A DNA stretch of 64,000 nucleotides from Pristionchus mayeri (taxonomy: Eukaryota; Nematoda; Chromadorea; Rhabditida; Neodiplogasteridae): contig BTRK01000002.1 in assembly GCA_036245805.1 (NCBI GenBank), positions 38,980,661 through 39,044,660 on the forward strand, in the 5' to 3' direction. The position numbers and the translations under genes were made by a program. Position 1 is the first letter of the stretch. Each line of letters opens with the position of its first letter. The notes under the pieces are model-generated. The model had not been told where the DNA came from, searched no databases, and worked only from the letters and a program-made list of their open reading frames with translations. Of this stretch, positions 1 through 10,167 are shown one piece after another.

Positions 1-140
1 GGTGTCACCGCCGTTCGAGGGCAATCTATATTGGATCTGCCAAGATTTTTCATTTCTTCCCAAGCAAAGGTTTGTCCTTTATTGTATTTTGATGCCATTG
101 TAACGTAGTCTTTATCAAGATCGATCATTTAACAATGAGA
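1..140 (+). repeat. Left terminal inverted repeat of Tc1-like element
   Basis: It matches the reverse complement of 3877-4016 with only scattered mismatches. It may extend left of the window. Confidence 0.85.
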
Positions 141-173
141 AAGGACTCAATCGAACAATGAGACTAGTGAATG

Positions 174-1906
174 TCAGTAGTCACTCAATCTGGGCAAGGG
201 CGTCCATTGTTTGCGTGAACCTGGCGCATTTTGGTCTGCACTCTTTCTGAGTTTAACACAGAGATCTTTCGTGAGATAGTGGTCCCACCAGAAGTGTATT
301 CCCACTACCAACTCCTCCATATTCTTCGGCTTCCAGGTATTAGTGAGGTATCGCTTGAGAAGCGCCCAGACAGTCTCGATGGGATTGAGATCGGCGGACT
401 CTGGAGGCCACTCTTCCACCTGCGGTCAGTAGGAAATTTGTCTATTTTTTTCATTTGATAGTGATGTTAAACTTACGTAGTCATGACAATTCGGTAACTT
501 GTTTTAAAATGCTTTGGAAATTAGTAACATTTCAATTTTTTAAAATATATTTCACAAATTATTGGAAGATTAACATTTTCTAAATTTTGCCGAATTGTTA
601 TGATACGTTTCCTTAATAGTTCTCACCGTGATCTGTTATCTTTACATGTACCCTATTGTGCTCTTGGAGGAGTGGCAAGGTGCCCAGTCCTGCACCAGCG
701 TAGCCAGTGACCCGAAGGTCTCTCTTAATATTGATTTGTAACTGTGTCGAAAACTTTTCTCATGATATAGTTTATTTGGAGCATTTTAACCGCTAGGAAT
801 GAATGCTGTGAAGCAAATCATTGGAATGAATTGTGAATGATGCAGTAAAATCTTCCATGCCACAGTTACAAATCACATCATATTTGAATTGTCATTGTTT
901 GTTCTGCCCAGTTCGTTTATCTATAAAGGATTTGAACCTGCTCCATTGAAGGTATGCCTCGTGAATTATCCACTGGTATCGGGAGGAATCCACGATCGAC
1001 TCCTTTCCTCGTAGGATGATTAGGGGGCAGGGTCCTTGGGTGCTGATACCACCCCAAACAAGTACCTAATAAAAAACCTTGAGGCTCTTTCGATCACTTA
1101 TTTTCACCTTGGGTACATGTTTGGGTGCTGGCTTCACAGCATCGTGCCGGTTCTTCACAAAGCACGTGGTCGAATTTTTGCCCAGTTGGACATAAGTCTC
1201 GTCCGTGAAAACGTGCGACAAAAACTGCTCGCACTCCTCCAGTTTGCGTTCGCAATAAATCATTCGGATGAGCTGATTCACCAGGCGTACGGTATGACCG
1301 TACCGTATCCTGTGATGTCGCAAACCGAGTTCTTCCCTTATGGTCGCAACAACTTCTCTCCTCACCTGAGAGAATGCATTTTCGATTCACCCCGATTCTG
1401 AATGAAGATATTCCAACCAAAGTGGACACCTCGACTCCCAGCTTCTCATAGATCAATTCGATGATCTCATTCGTAGTCCTGGTGTTTTCTTCTTCATACA
1501 GCGTGTCAACGAGCAGCTTAACCGTAGGATGAAGGTGCTTAGGGATACTGCGTGGTGTGTAAGGCCGTCGAGGTTCTCGCAATCCCTTGTTCTTAATGAT
1601 CCTCCGCACGGTCGTATGAGAAATCCTGTCTCCTGAAATGGGGAGAATGGAACATTCGCACCAATCATGTGTAGTGTCTGTCTCCTTTCTCATGTCGTGA
1701 ATCCAGTAACTGTTGACCTCTTCTTCGCATCTCTTCAGCTATTTTGCGGTAGGAGAGCCCGTCATCACGAAGCCCTCGGATGTCATCGCGTAAAGTCTTA
1801 CGAATCGGAGGAAGAGATCGACTCTTCCGATACTTTTTTGCCTGATATTTGATTCAAGAATGAATAAAGAAATTTTAAAGCATCGTACCTTTGAGTAGCG
1901 CACCAT
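174..1906 (-). pseudogene. Tc1-like DD34E transposase, seven exons, two in-frame stops
   Basis: Exons on the minus strand are 1906-1889, 1841-1718, 1632-1430, 1365-1108, 1065-938, 741-627 and 419-174. All have GT-AG borders and matching phases, giving 363 codons. Residues about 18-65 form a helix-turn-helix (LSYRKIAEEM then ISHTTVRRI). The catalytic core shows FTDET (D170), VLVWGGIS just after, VQDWAPCH (D262) and WPPESADLNPIE (E297), with exactly 34 residues between D262 and E297, as in Tc1 transposases. Codons 277 and 279, at 644-642 and 638-636, are both TAA; the length is otherwise preserved, so they look like point mutations, or this stretch is spliced differently. As read, the enzyme would lack the last catalytic residue. 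It is divergent from the passenger gene. Confidence 0.75.
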
Positions 1907-2096
1907 GGAGGAAGGACGATGAGAATATCGATAAGAATAAGAAAAAAAGGAAGAAAATCGATTTTTTTTACTGTATTTAGCAATTGTCATCAAAGTTCAA
2001 AGATCATGCCAACTTTTTTTATATATTATTTTTTTTGTGTTTTTTTCTACATTGTTTTATTTTGTTTTTATGGAATTTTAAATAAAATTTCAGGAG
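1907..2096. promoter_or_regulatory. Shared intergenic region between divergent transposase and passenger gene
   Basis: The two start codons, 1906 on the minus strand and 2097 on the plus strand, are only 190 bp apart, so both promoters must lie here or in upstream noncoding exons. The plus-strand side ends in a T-rich tract followed by TTTCAG three bases before the ATG, an acceptor suitable for cis or spliced-leader trans-splicing. No TATA-like element is obvious. Confidence 0.5.
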
Positions 2097-3864
2097 ATGT
2101 CGAAGTGGATTCTTGTCCGTGGAAAATCCGGTGCTGAGGTTGTGCAGGAGCACAAACTCAAACGAGGACCGACAATGCTCGGATCGGACGTTGAGTTCGT
2201 CAACAAAAAAGGGCATCACGTTCCGGGAGTGATCCTGAACTACAATAAATCGAAGAGGACTATGGAGGCCGAACTGGAGATGCATCTCCTCGCCAATCCT
2301 CATGAAGAGGATGATACTGTGAGCACTAAATAATTACGAAAATCAACATTCGAATAAAAAAATACGATTGATTGTTAAGGATGAAGAGGAAGATGGGCAC
2401 CGAACCCGTTCGAGGAGCCGCAGCCGCAGCTCGGCTGCAAGCGGTGACGAGTTTCCATGCTCATCCAAGAAGAGTGCTGCTCGTCGCAAAGTGGGACAGC
2501 CCCCTCGTACGATTGACACTCCTCGTCCTGTGACGAAGCGAGCATCCACTACAGCAATGACTGCTGCTGCTCCTTCGACCACTCGACGTCGTACGAATGC
2601 TCCTGATCCCTCTCCCCCCTCTCCTTCGACCACTCGTCGTCGAACGAATGCACCCGATCCCTCTCCCCCCTCTCCCTCTTCTGCAGCCAATGGACCTCCT
2701 TCGAGTGCAGACTCTCTTCTCGCTCCGATCGGTCAAGGGATTCATCCAATTGCTCCCCGAAACATGCTTCCTCCAGGGTTCTCACTAACCGGATCGCCTC
2801 CCCTCATTCCTCCCACGACTGATGGTAACAACTTACTCTGTAAATGAGATTGAATAATGATCGACTTTCCAGATCCGGCAGAGTTCCGTCGCTTCATGAT
2901 CTCCTCCATGATGACACTGCATGCGGAGATGGCAGGAATGAAGACCATGATACATAATATGTATCTGGGATTCGCTCCATTGCTCAATCAGGCCGCAAAT
3001 CGTGCAACTGGGGCACATCAGGAAGTGAGTCTGCACCTCTAATGTATCACTTATGGATCTCAAACATCAGGTAGTGGGATCAAAAGACAGACTGGACGAT
3101 CTCGGAAACAAGGTGGAGAGAGTGGAGAAGGAAACGCAGCAGCTATCTGCACATCTCGTATCAAAAGCCACCTCTGGTCAGAACTACATAATCTAGAGAT
3201 TCCCACACCATCACCGATAACAGCTCGTTAAAGACTTCAGCTATTCGCCCTTCTCTACAAAGGAGGCTATCGGTCTCGTGGATTATGGACAGAACCTCGA
3301 CATTCTGATAACGGATATCGAAAAGGAGATCTATTCGAATGATGATCCTCAAGATGTCGAGGACCTGCGCCTGAGTCTAAGAGAAAGGAAGAATAAAGCG
3401 AAGGCATCGTGGCTAGAGAAAGTTAGTTCAATTATGCAAGACCATAGATCAAATTAGAAAGTTTATTCTGAATCAGCTATTAAACAATTGGACACGAACT
3501 ATTTACGCTCTACTCTTCCGTAAAAAAAATAACAGACACTCATTCTGTTAATGAAGAAATAAATAAAACAACGAACAAAATGTAGGTCGTGATTCATCGT
3601 CGTCTCGTCTCTGCTGGTGATCGAGAGAGGGTTGCTGCAATGAAGGGCCCTCTAGCCAGAGTGAGATCATACGCAGGCACCCGAAGAAGAGCCTTCGAAA
3701 AGGCAGAGAAGGCAAAAGAGAAGGCAGCAAACCTTACCGTTTCGAGACAGCGAGGAGAAAATGTCGAGGAGCAAGAGAGAGAAGATCGACCTGATGGAGA
3801 GGAAGAGGGTGATAGACTTGTGGAGAGCCTATCGGAAGACGAGGATGAAGTTATTGTTGATTAA
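2097..3864 (+). CDS. Passenger gene of the Tc1-like element: 460-aa protein of unknown family
   Basis: Exons 2097-2318, 2380-2824, 2873-3024, 3071-3157, 3224-3421 and 3586-3864 join in phase to 461 codons with no internal stop. The exon 4 donor at 3158 (GTATCA) was chosen because it keeps phase. Residues 1-74 form a compact basic/hydrophobic domain starting MSKWILVRGKSG. Residues about 75-220 are low complexity: an Arg/Ser stretch, then a Pro/Ser/Thr region with two tandem copies of STTRRRTNAPDPSPPSP. Residues 223-302 look helical and partly coiled-coil. Residues 303-385 form a charged helical domain (LVKDFSYSPFSTKEAIG to RLVSAGDRERVAAM), and the C-terminus is acidic. The last helical domain faintly recalls BEN domains, so a chromatin or DNA-binding role is possible but unproven. 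Open frame, regular introns and codon-level order suggest recent selection. Confidence 0.75.
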
Positions 3865-3876
3865 TTAATGTTCATT

Positions 3877-4016
3877 TCTCATTGTTAAATGATCGATCTT
3901 GATAAAGACTACGTTACAATGGCATCAAAATACAATAAAGGACAAACCTTTGCTTGGGAAGAAATGAAAAAACTTGGCCGATCCAATATAGATTGCCCTC
4001 GAACGGCGGTGACACC
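3877..4016 (-). repeat. Right terminal inverted repeat of Tc1-like element
   Basis: It mirrors 1-140 and begins 13 bp after the stop codon of the passenger gene. The outer limit is at or beyond 4016. Confidence 0.85.
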
Positions 4017-4936
4017 GACGGAAGACCTCAACGGTACCACAAGTACTCTGTTCTTATTTAATCAAAGGAAATGGCACATGAGAAAATAATTACCTAATCA
4101 GTGAGTGCCCGTGTCTCCTGGCCGAGCCGAGCAGGGCTGCCAGAGCGCGAGCCAAACTGAAATAACCGCGAATGAGAAACACGAACCATGTTCGAACCTC
4201 AAGGAAGGAGCGAGAAGACGAGCAGCAGCCGGAGGCCGTCCGTCCGGATCAGCGAGACCTCAACGGTACCACAAGCACTCTGTTCTTATTTAAAACATGG
4301 TAGAATGAAGGTATTTGAAAGCTTACCTAATCAGCGCGGCCACGTCCATCAACGTCCCTGGAAAAATTCAGTATCATAAAAAATGCGTGACAAATAATTA
4401 AAATTCGAGAATATAATGAAAAGGCAAGGCGTGAAAAGCGCGCGAAACAGTCCGCTTGCGGATCCGCATCGTCCGCGGCGAACACGCTTGGTTATCGCAA
4501 AGTGATTGAAAAATGCTCGATTCACCACTGTCGAGGTGCACCTTGAAAATTTACACCACACACCATTTTTCCCGTTTTCTGCTTTAGAGAAAACAATTTA
4601 TTTTTTAATCCTTTGTGCCAGAAAGGCAATCTGATGAAATGTGGGAATCCAGAAAATTGCAAAAATTCATCAACTCTCACGGATTTGCCAGGCTTTTCGT
4701 CCTTTTACCGAAAATTTCCGAAAATTTCCGTAAATGGAACGATTTACTCCCACTTGACGGTATGCATTTGGGTACGGTTACATTATTCATTTGTATCAGC
4801 TCGCACTAAAAAATTAACTTCCGGTTTTATCTGAAATGTACCCTAGGCGCACTTGGTACAAACATCGATAAATAGATACCTCTAGCAGTCAGTCCCGAGG
4901 CAACTCTAATTAGCGCGGACGTATCTGTGATAACAG
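4017..4936. other. Intergenic segment with a partial duplication
   Basis: About 40 bp starting with GACCTCAACGGTACCACAAG occur at both 4027-4066 and 4257-4296. Each copy is followed after about 35 bp by ACCTAATCAG; on the minus strand this gives a donor-like AG|GTAA. The two copies may be remnants of a duplicated minus-strand exon-intron unit. No convincing coding sequence was found. Confidence 0.4.
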
Positions 4937-5073
4937 AAAGCGTAGTCCGTGGTGTGGTGGCGAGATTTAGTACATTTGATTCTAAATATAGGCGGAAAGC
5001 GGAGTAGACAACGTTCCGCCTATATTAATAAAAAAATATACTAAATCTCGCCACCACACCACGGACTACGCTT
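4937..5073. repeat. Perfect-arm hairpin (MITE-like) just upstream of receptor gene 1
   Basis: 4937-4970 is mirrored by 5040-5073 with almost no mismatch, and an inner stem (TATAGGCGGAA with TTCCGCCTATA) is near the loop. The element ends 45 bp before the ATG at 5118, so it lies in the promoter or 5' leader of the first receptor. Confidence 0.75.
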
Positions 5074-5117
5074 TATGTTGTCACAGTACAAGTGTAACAT
5101 CCATTCATATTCGCAGA

Positions 5118-8100
5118 ATGGTAAACTTCACTCTGGCCGTGGCCTGGCTGTCGTTCATGCCCCTGTACAATCATGTCGTCGGTATTTTCCCTTATCAAAG
5201 AATTACGGAAAAATGCTTGATTCAGGCATCCTCTCAGCTGTTCTTTCCGTGATCATCGCGTACCTCATCCTAACGAAAACTCCAGATCACGGAAAACCGC
5301 TGGCGCGCTACTTGCTTCTACTTCAGGTGAATTTTTATTAAAACGAGAAACGGATTCTCTAAGTTCATAAAATCTCGGATCGACTGGTCTAGTATGTAAG
5401 ATGAAGACGTGATATGGTTTCTCGAACTAATCTAGAACGAATCAAAATTGCATTATAATCAATTTTTCCAGCTCGCAATGGCATCGTCTGATCTTGGATG
5501 GGGGCTGCTAATTTGTCCCATTCTACTCCTGCCCCTGCCTGCGGCAATCTGCACAGGAATTCTATGTAATTACCATGAGGGCAGAAAAATTGGAGTGGTA
5601 AGTGACATAAATGTTTTGCATTGTGATCTTGTGCAAAAGGTTGCTAGAAATTCTTCGAATCGTCACGATGGTCGTTACTTTTACTATGTCATCAACTTTT
5701 ATAGCCTGATTTCAAGTGCACAATCGTATTTTGCAGTTTGATATAATCGACCTAAACCTGAGCCATTTTCCTTTGTTTCGCCTATGAAATTAGTGTATTT
5801 GCCATGAAAATAAGTGCTTTTCCGGAAAACAGAACTTGGAAGAGCAAAGCCAAAACCTGAAATATTCCACATTTCTTTAACGCTATCACACTAAACGAGC
5901 GAAACATGCAAGCACAATAGCACAATAGCCATCCCAACACTCGGCACGATGACTTCAGGAGAGCCATTGTATCTCATTGGTGAAGGTAGCCTATGAAGGA
6001 TATCACGCCTCTCACGAGAGATTCGAGCTGAGAGAGGGAATAGAAGGAAAATCGTGAAATCGGTTCTGACCAGTTTTGGGCACCTTGAGGCATGCCTGGC
6101 CGTCCCCCCAAAGTCATGTTTTGCATAACTCATTTTGAAGCTCGCAGCACCGGGTCGGTGATCGGCACCTCCTCCTTTCGCAGCGATTATCTCGATTCCC
6201 GTGTAACAGAGTCGAAATTTGTTCTCTGAGAGACCCCCACTAATTTTTCGAGCTCTATCGATCTGTACAAACTCCTGAATGTCAATTCTAATCATGCTAC
6301 AATCATAGCCAAATTTTTCGAAAATGTAGGCAAAGGAGCAGCTCAAATTTTTACAGTGGATGCAGCGCATCAGGAGCACTAGAATGAATGGCTTGCGCCG
6401 AAAATACGTTCTCATTCGTGTGACTTATGCCCATTTTAGTTTTCCTTATCATTTGAACTTTATTTTCAACAGAACAATTAAGTGAAAGCGATCATTCTTG
6501 GCCGCGCTCTCAGATGTGAGCGGTGTGAGAGTTAATTATTATGTTGAAAATAAAATTCAAATGATAAGGACAACTAAAATAAGCATAAGTCACATCAATG
6601 ATATCGTATTTTCGGCGCAAGCCATTCATTCTAGAGCTCTTGATGCGCTGCATGCACTGTGAAAAATTGAGCTGCTCCTTTGCCTACATTTTCAAAAAAT
6701 TTGGATATGATTGTAGCATGATTAGATTTGACATTCAGGAGAAACGGTTTGTACAGATCGATAGAGCTCGAAAAATTAGTGGGGGTCTCTCAGAGAACAA
6801 ATTTCGATTCTGTTAGACGGGAATCGAGATAATCGCTGCGAAAGGAGGAGGTGCCGATCACCGACCCGGTGCTGCGAGCTTCAAAATGAGTTATGCAAAA
6901 TATGACTTTGGGGGACGGCCTCAAGGTGCCCAAAACTGGTCAGAACCGATTTCACGATTTTCCATCCATTCCCAAAAATTTTGATTCTAGCTCGATTTTC
7001 TCGTGAAAGGCGCGATATGGCCCCATTCTCAGCTCAGAACAACTGCCTGGTATGATAAATGTAACTGTAATAGTAAAATTGCAGCTTGTAATGTGTCAGA
7101 GCGTTGTAACGGGCGCGCTAATGCTCACGTACATACTCCACTATAAATATGTTATGATTGTGAGGATGAAGAAGCATCGAGAAGTGACGGTATGATTTCT
7201 AAGCCTAAGCCAATGCGTAAGATGAGATATCGTGAACGATAAGAAAGTAAAGAAAATTATCCGGATTTAAATAAAGAAGCATATCGTTACGATACCCAAT
7301 GAGCTAGCTAATTCAAACTTCGAGAAAACACCCTAGAAACACTTTGGGCCCAGCGATAAGTCAGAAATAGCATGTAAAACATGCACATGATTTGAAAGAA
7401 TGTATTACCATGCACTGATCGAATTGATGATTGCAGCAAGCCGAAAATAACCTAGTACGGCTAGTGTTCTGGATGATTTACGAATTGCCCCTGATTGGAT
7501 TAGCTATCGCGGGCGCTAGTCAGCAGGAATTGCGCGCATTTTTACACGAAGAGGTTTGTTGGGAATGGGGTGTATAATTTTAAAACTTTTCATTTCGGAA
7601 CCATTTGTATTTGCACTCAGTGATTCATTTGAAACACTTTATTTTTCGAAAATGACTAGTTCTAATATGATACACAACCGTTGGGAATTTTGGTTTTCGA
7701 TTTGTATTTGTAGACCTTCATTCAAACAATATTTCAGGAGCAGTTTGCCTTGGTTCAAATGGTTGATAATGATGCTAGCATTTTCGGATTTGCTTATTCA
7801 GCTCATTGTTTTTTATGGAGACTAATCTTGCTCGCAATTTCCGCTATAATCGTCAGTTTCAAATTGCAATTTCACAAAGATCGTGAAGCGGATTATATCA
7901 AGGGCAAAACACTACTAGACCAGTCTCAATTAATTTAACACAATCCTGGCCTAGTAGTGATTTCATGCGAGCCACAATGCCGGGAAGCAATGTCTTTTCC
8001 ATTTCAGGGTATATCAACTTGTGCTGGTGCCTGCGGGTTTTTCGTCGTGCAAACACTCAGTATGCTTTCACAAAAGGTGAATATTTATTTTAAAAAAAAT

Positions 8101-9127
8101 TAGAACAAGCTTTTCACATAAAAATATGAAGATATAACTGCGTGTATGTTTATATTTTAATGCACAAATATGCTTTCAACAACGTTCAGAGTTCGACGAT
8201 GAGTGAGCGAACTCGTCGAATGCAGCAAAGGCTAACGATAACACTAGTCATGCAGGTTACAAATACAAATACAAATGTTTATTCCATCCATTCATAGTGC
8301 ATAGGAGGTATGGGATGATCCGTTTATGTTGTTGATGGAAGGTACGTCGCTCCATTGCGATTCGTTGTGTTAGGTTTGTATTCGGGTGTATTTGGCAATG
8401 CCATGGCCCGATTCATTGACAAGTCGTCTTAATGTTAATTTACAACAAATTCGGAATGACTCATTCCTCCAGGACTCGCAGTATGAATTTGCAGCTCTCT
8501 GTGCCCCTGGTCGTTCAAATGGTGCCCATGTCCATGTTTGGACTTGCAATGATCAATTCTTTGTTTACACCTGGTTAGTTTTTTTTCAAGTTTGCTTTTA
8601 TTTGAATCTCGATTTTTTAGACTTGATGAATCTCCTACTTTGCGTGTTCCTCTCACATACTACCATCCATTCCATTCTGCTGATATTGACCACATCAAGC
8701 TTCCGGATGGCGATTACGTGCGTATTAGTGATGCCAAAACGGCGCGCGCTCTCCTCGTTTCACACGCTCTCTCGCTCTGTCTGACCTGTGAGAGAGCGTG
8801 TGAAACGTGGAGAGCGCGCGCCGATTTGGCATCACTAGTGCGTATAGGTATTTGTGACAAACGACTGTAATAAACACATAATGTTTGTAAATTACAATAC
8901 CATTTGCTGCGTTCTAAAAGTCGAAAAGGTATAACGAGAGTAGCATGAACTTAAGTGTGTTACTTTTACAGTTTGTTTACACATGAATGTTTGTGAGGAT
9001 GGTCCTGAAATTTCATTTTTTTTTAAAACTTATTTTACATATTTTAAATTACTTACTTTTCAGCTGTTCGTTACGGCAGCAACCCAAAATCTCACATCAT
9101 TCGAATACCAAGATAATGAAGATGTGA
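5118..9127 (+). CDS. Chemoreceptor 1: Srh/Sri-like 7TM GPCR, intact, 11 exons, 333 aa
   Basis: Exons 5118-5181, 5226-5326, 5472-5597, 7085-7189, 7437-7553, 7738-7851, 8008-8076, 8190-8255, 8495-8573, 8621-8717 and 9064-9127 are all in phase, giving 333 aa without a stop. Hydrophobic segments fit seven helices: about 22-44, 50-75, 98-120, 140-162, 190-228, 247-276 and 283-306. Family marks are KTPDHGKPLARY after TM1, DLGWGLL in TM2, HYKY then IVRMKK after TM3, ELPLIGLAIAG in TM4, STMSERTRRMQ before TM6 and SSFRMAIT ending TM7. Such proteins sense chemicals at ciliated neuron endings in nematodes; that role is inferred from the family. A CAG lies two bases before the ATG. Intron 3 holds a 1-kb palindrome and intron 10 a short hairpin. 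It is the only fully open member of the array over all eleven exons. Confidence 0.85.
5999..7018. repeat. Large palindrome in intron 3 of chemoreceptor 1 (CACGAGAG-end family)
   Basis: Left arm 5999-6474 is the reverse complement of right arm about 6540-7018, with a loop of about 65 bp. The outer ends read ATCACGCCTCTCACGAGAG or a variant. The same end sequence bounds palindromes at 17036-18069 and 30603-32242, defining a repeat family. Each arm holds a fairly long open frame, but the two are mirror copies of one repeat and not genes. Confidence 0.8.
8717..8848. repeat. Short hairpin (GAGAGAGYGTG family) in intron 10 of chemoreceptor 1
   Basis: Arms of about 55 bp pair: ATGCCAAAACGGCGCGCGC and TTTCACACGCTCTCTC on the left, with their complements on the right. 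The central stem GAGAGAGCGTGTGAAA recurs in other receptor genes. Confidence 0.75.
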
Positions 9128-10167
9128 GAAATTATACGTTGAAGAATTTAAATTTATCGAAAAACAAAAACAATAAAATCAATCTTTCAAAAGTGCATCG
9201 CTAAAAGCACAAGTGCTGATGATGAACCTTTACATTTGCGAAATATATTCATTTCAGAGAGCAGTGACGACTACTCTGCTTTACTCCGAGATTTGTAACT
9301 TTCCAAGTGTTGTTATTGTTGTTTTCATATATTGCAATTATGAAGGAATACAATCCTTGAATGATCAATGGAAATAAACGCAAATTGAAAGTCTCAATTA
9401 GATCGCATTTGTTGGATTGGTTTGCCAAGATTTCCTATCATCGTTTAACTATTCTTACACTACTCCAATTTTACAACTGGAATTCATAGTTGTCCTTTTC
9501 TCGATAAAAAGTTCATCGCATTATCTTATTGCAGCTGTTTGCGAAAGTTCAGGTCGTTTATGCAGCTGCATTCTTCGAAACTAATTCCATGAATTTCCTA
9601 CTTCAAATTTGTCGATTCTCATCAGTTTTTCCTTCACTTCCTTGTCAATAATAGAGTGTATGATACAAAGCAGCTGACATAGAAGTTGCACGAGAATTGG
9701 CACGCTCAGCTCATTTCATAACGGAAAATATATCAACAAGGGTTTCGAATGAGTCTCCGTCTTCTTTGTTCTTGATGATTTGGACCAATTTGCATGTGCC
9801 CCACCAGATCTTCATTTACCCAACTCCTAATCCTATTGCCCCCACTCTGGAGAGAGCCAATCTATTACATATTTCCTGAAGAATATGACGGGGTCAAATC
9901 GATATCTCCATATAAGGCTTGTATAAGTCAGTGTTGTAGTTTGAAAACTGTTGCCCACTACTTATACGAAGTGGGCAACAGTGTTGGAGTACTTCGTTAT
10001 TTTTTACTAACATAAATGTTCGTTATTTTTCGTTATTTTTTACTAACATAAATGTTAGTAAAAAATAACGAAGTACTCCAACACTCAAGATTCGATGCAT
10101 GCAACGTGCGAATTTATTCTTCCCATCTTATCAAGCAACTGCCTTCGGTGACAGGTGAAAATGTTCG
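9128..10167. repeat. Intergenic DNA between chemoreceptors 1 and 2, with a nested hairpin at 9957-10086
   Basis: No coding exon was recognised. Within 9957-10086 a short stem (GCCCACTACTTATACGAAGT and reverse) abuts a longer one, in which GTTGGAGTACTTCGTTATTT is mirrored at about 10060-10083, around repeated units of TTTTTACTAACATAAATGTT. Confidence 0.6.

Larger units (their letters stand above)
1..4016. mobile_element. Tc1-like composite transposon with long TIRs and two divergent genes (left end cut by window)
   Basis: Bases 1-140 are the near-perfect reverse complement of 3877-4016, so the region lies between terminal inverted repeats of at least 140 bp. The left repeat reaches base 1, so the true outer ends and the target duplication cannot be seen. 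Inside are a Tc1-type transposase on the minus strand (174-1906) and a spliced passenger gene on the plus strand (2097-3864), with start codons 190 bp apart. The pairing of TIRs with a transposase of the DD34E class shows directly that this is a cut-and-paste element. The second gene is not part of the usual Tc1 plan. Alternative: a host gene trapped between two solo TIR copies; the tight fit of both genes inside the repeats argues against this. Confidence 0.8.

Noticed and set aside
1036..1401. 121-codon plus-strand open frame
   Set aside because: It is the antisense shadow of transposase exons 4 and 5.
2343..2785. Basic minus-strand frames opposite the passenger gene
   Set aside because: Arg/Glu-rich shadows caused by the repetitive Pro/Ser/Thr codons of the passenger's exon 2.
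5891..6415. 174-codon open frame on the minus strand
   Set aside because: It lies in a palindrome arm and its mirror image is open at 6598-6816; no splice partners, no recognisable domain, and related arms elsewhere are not open.
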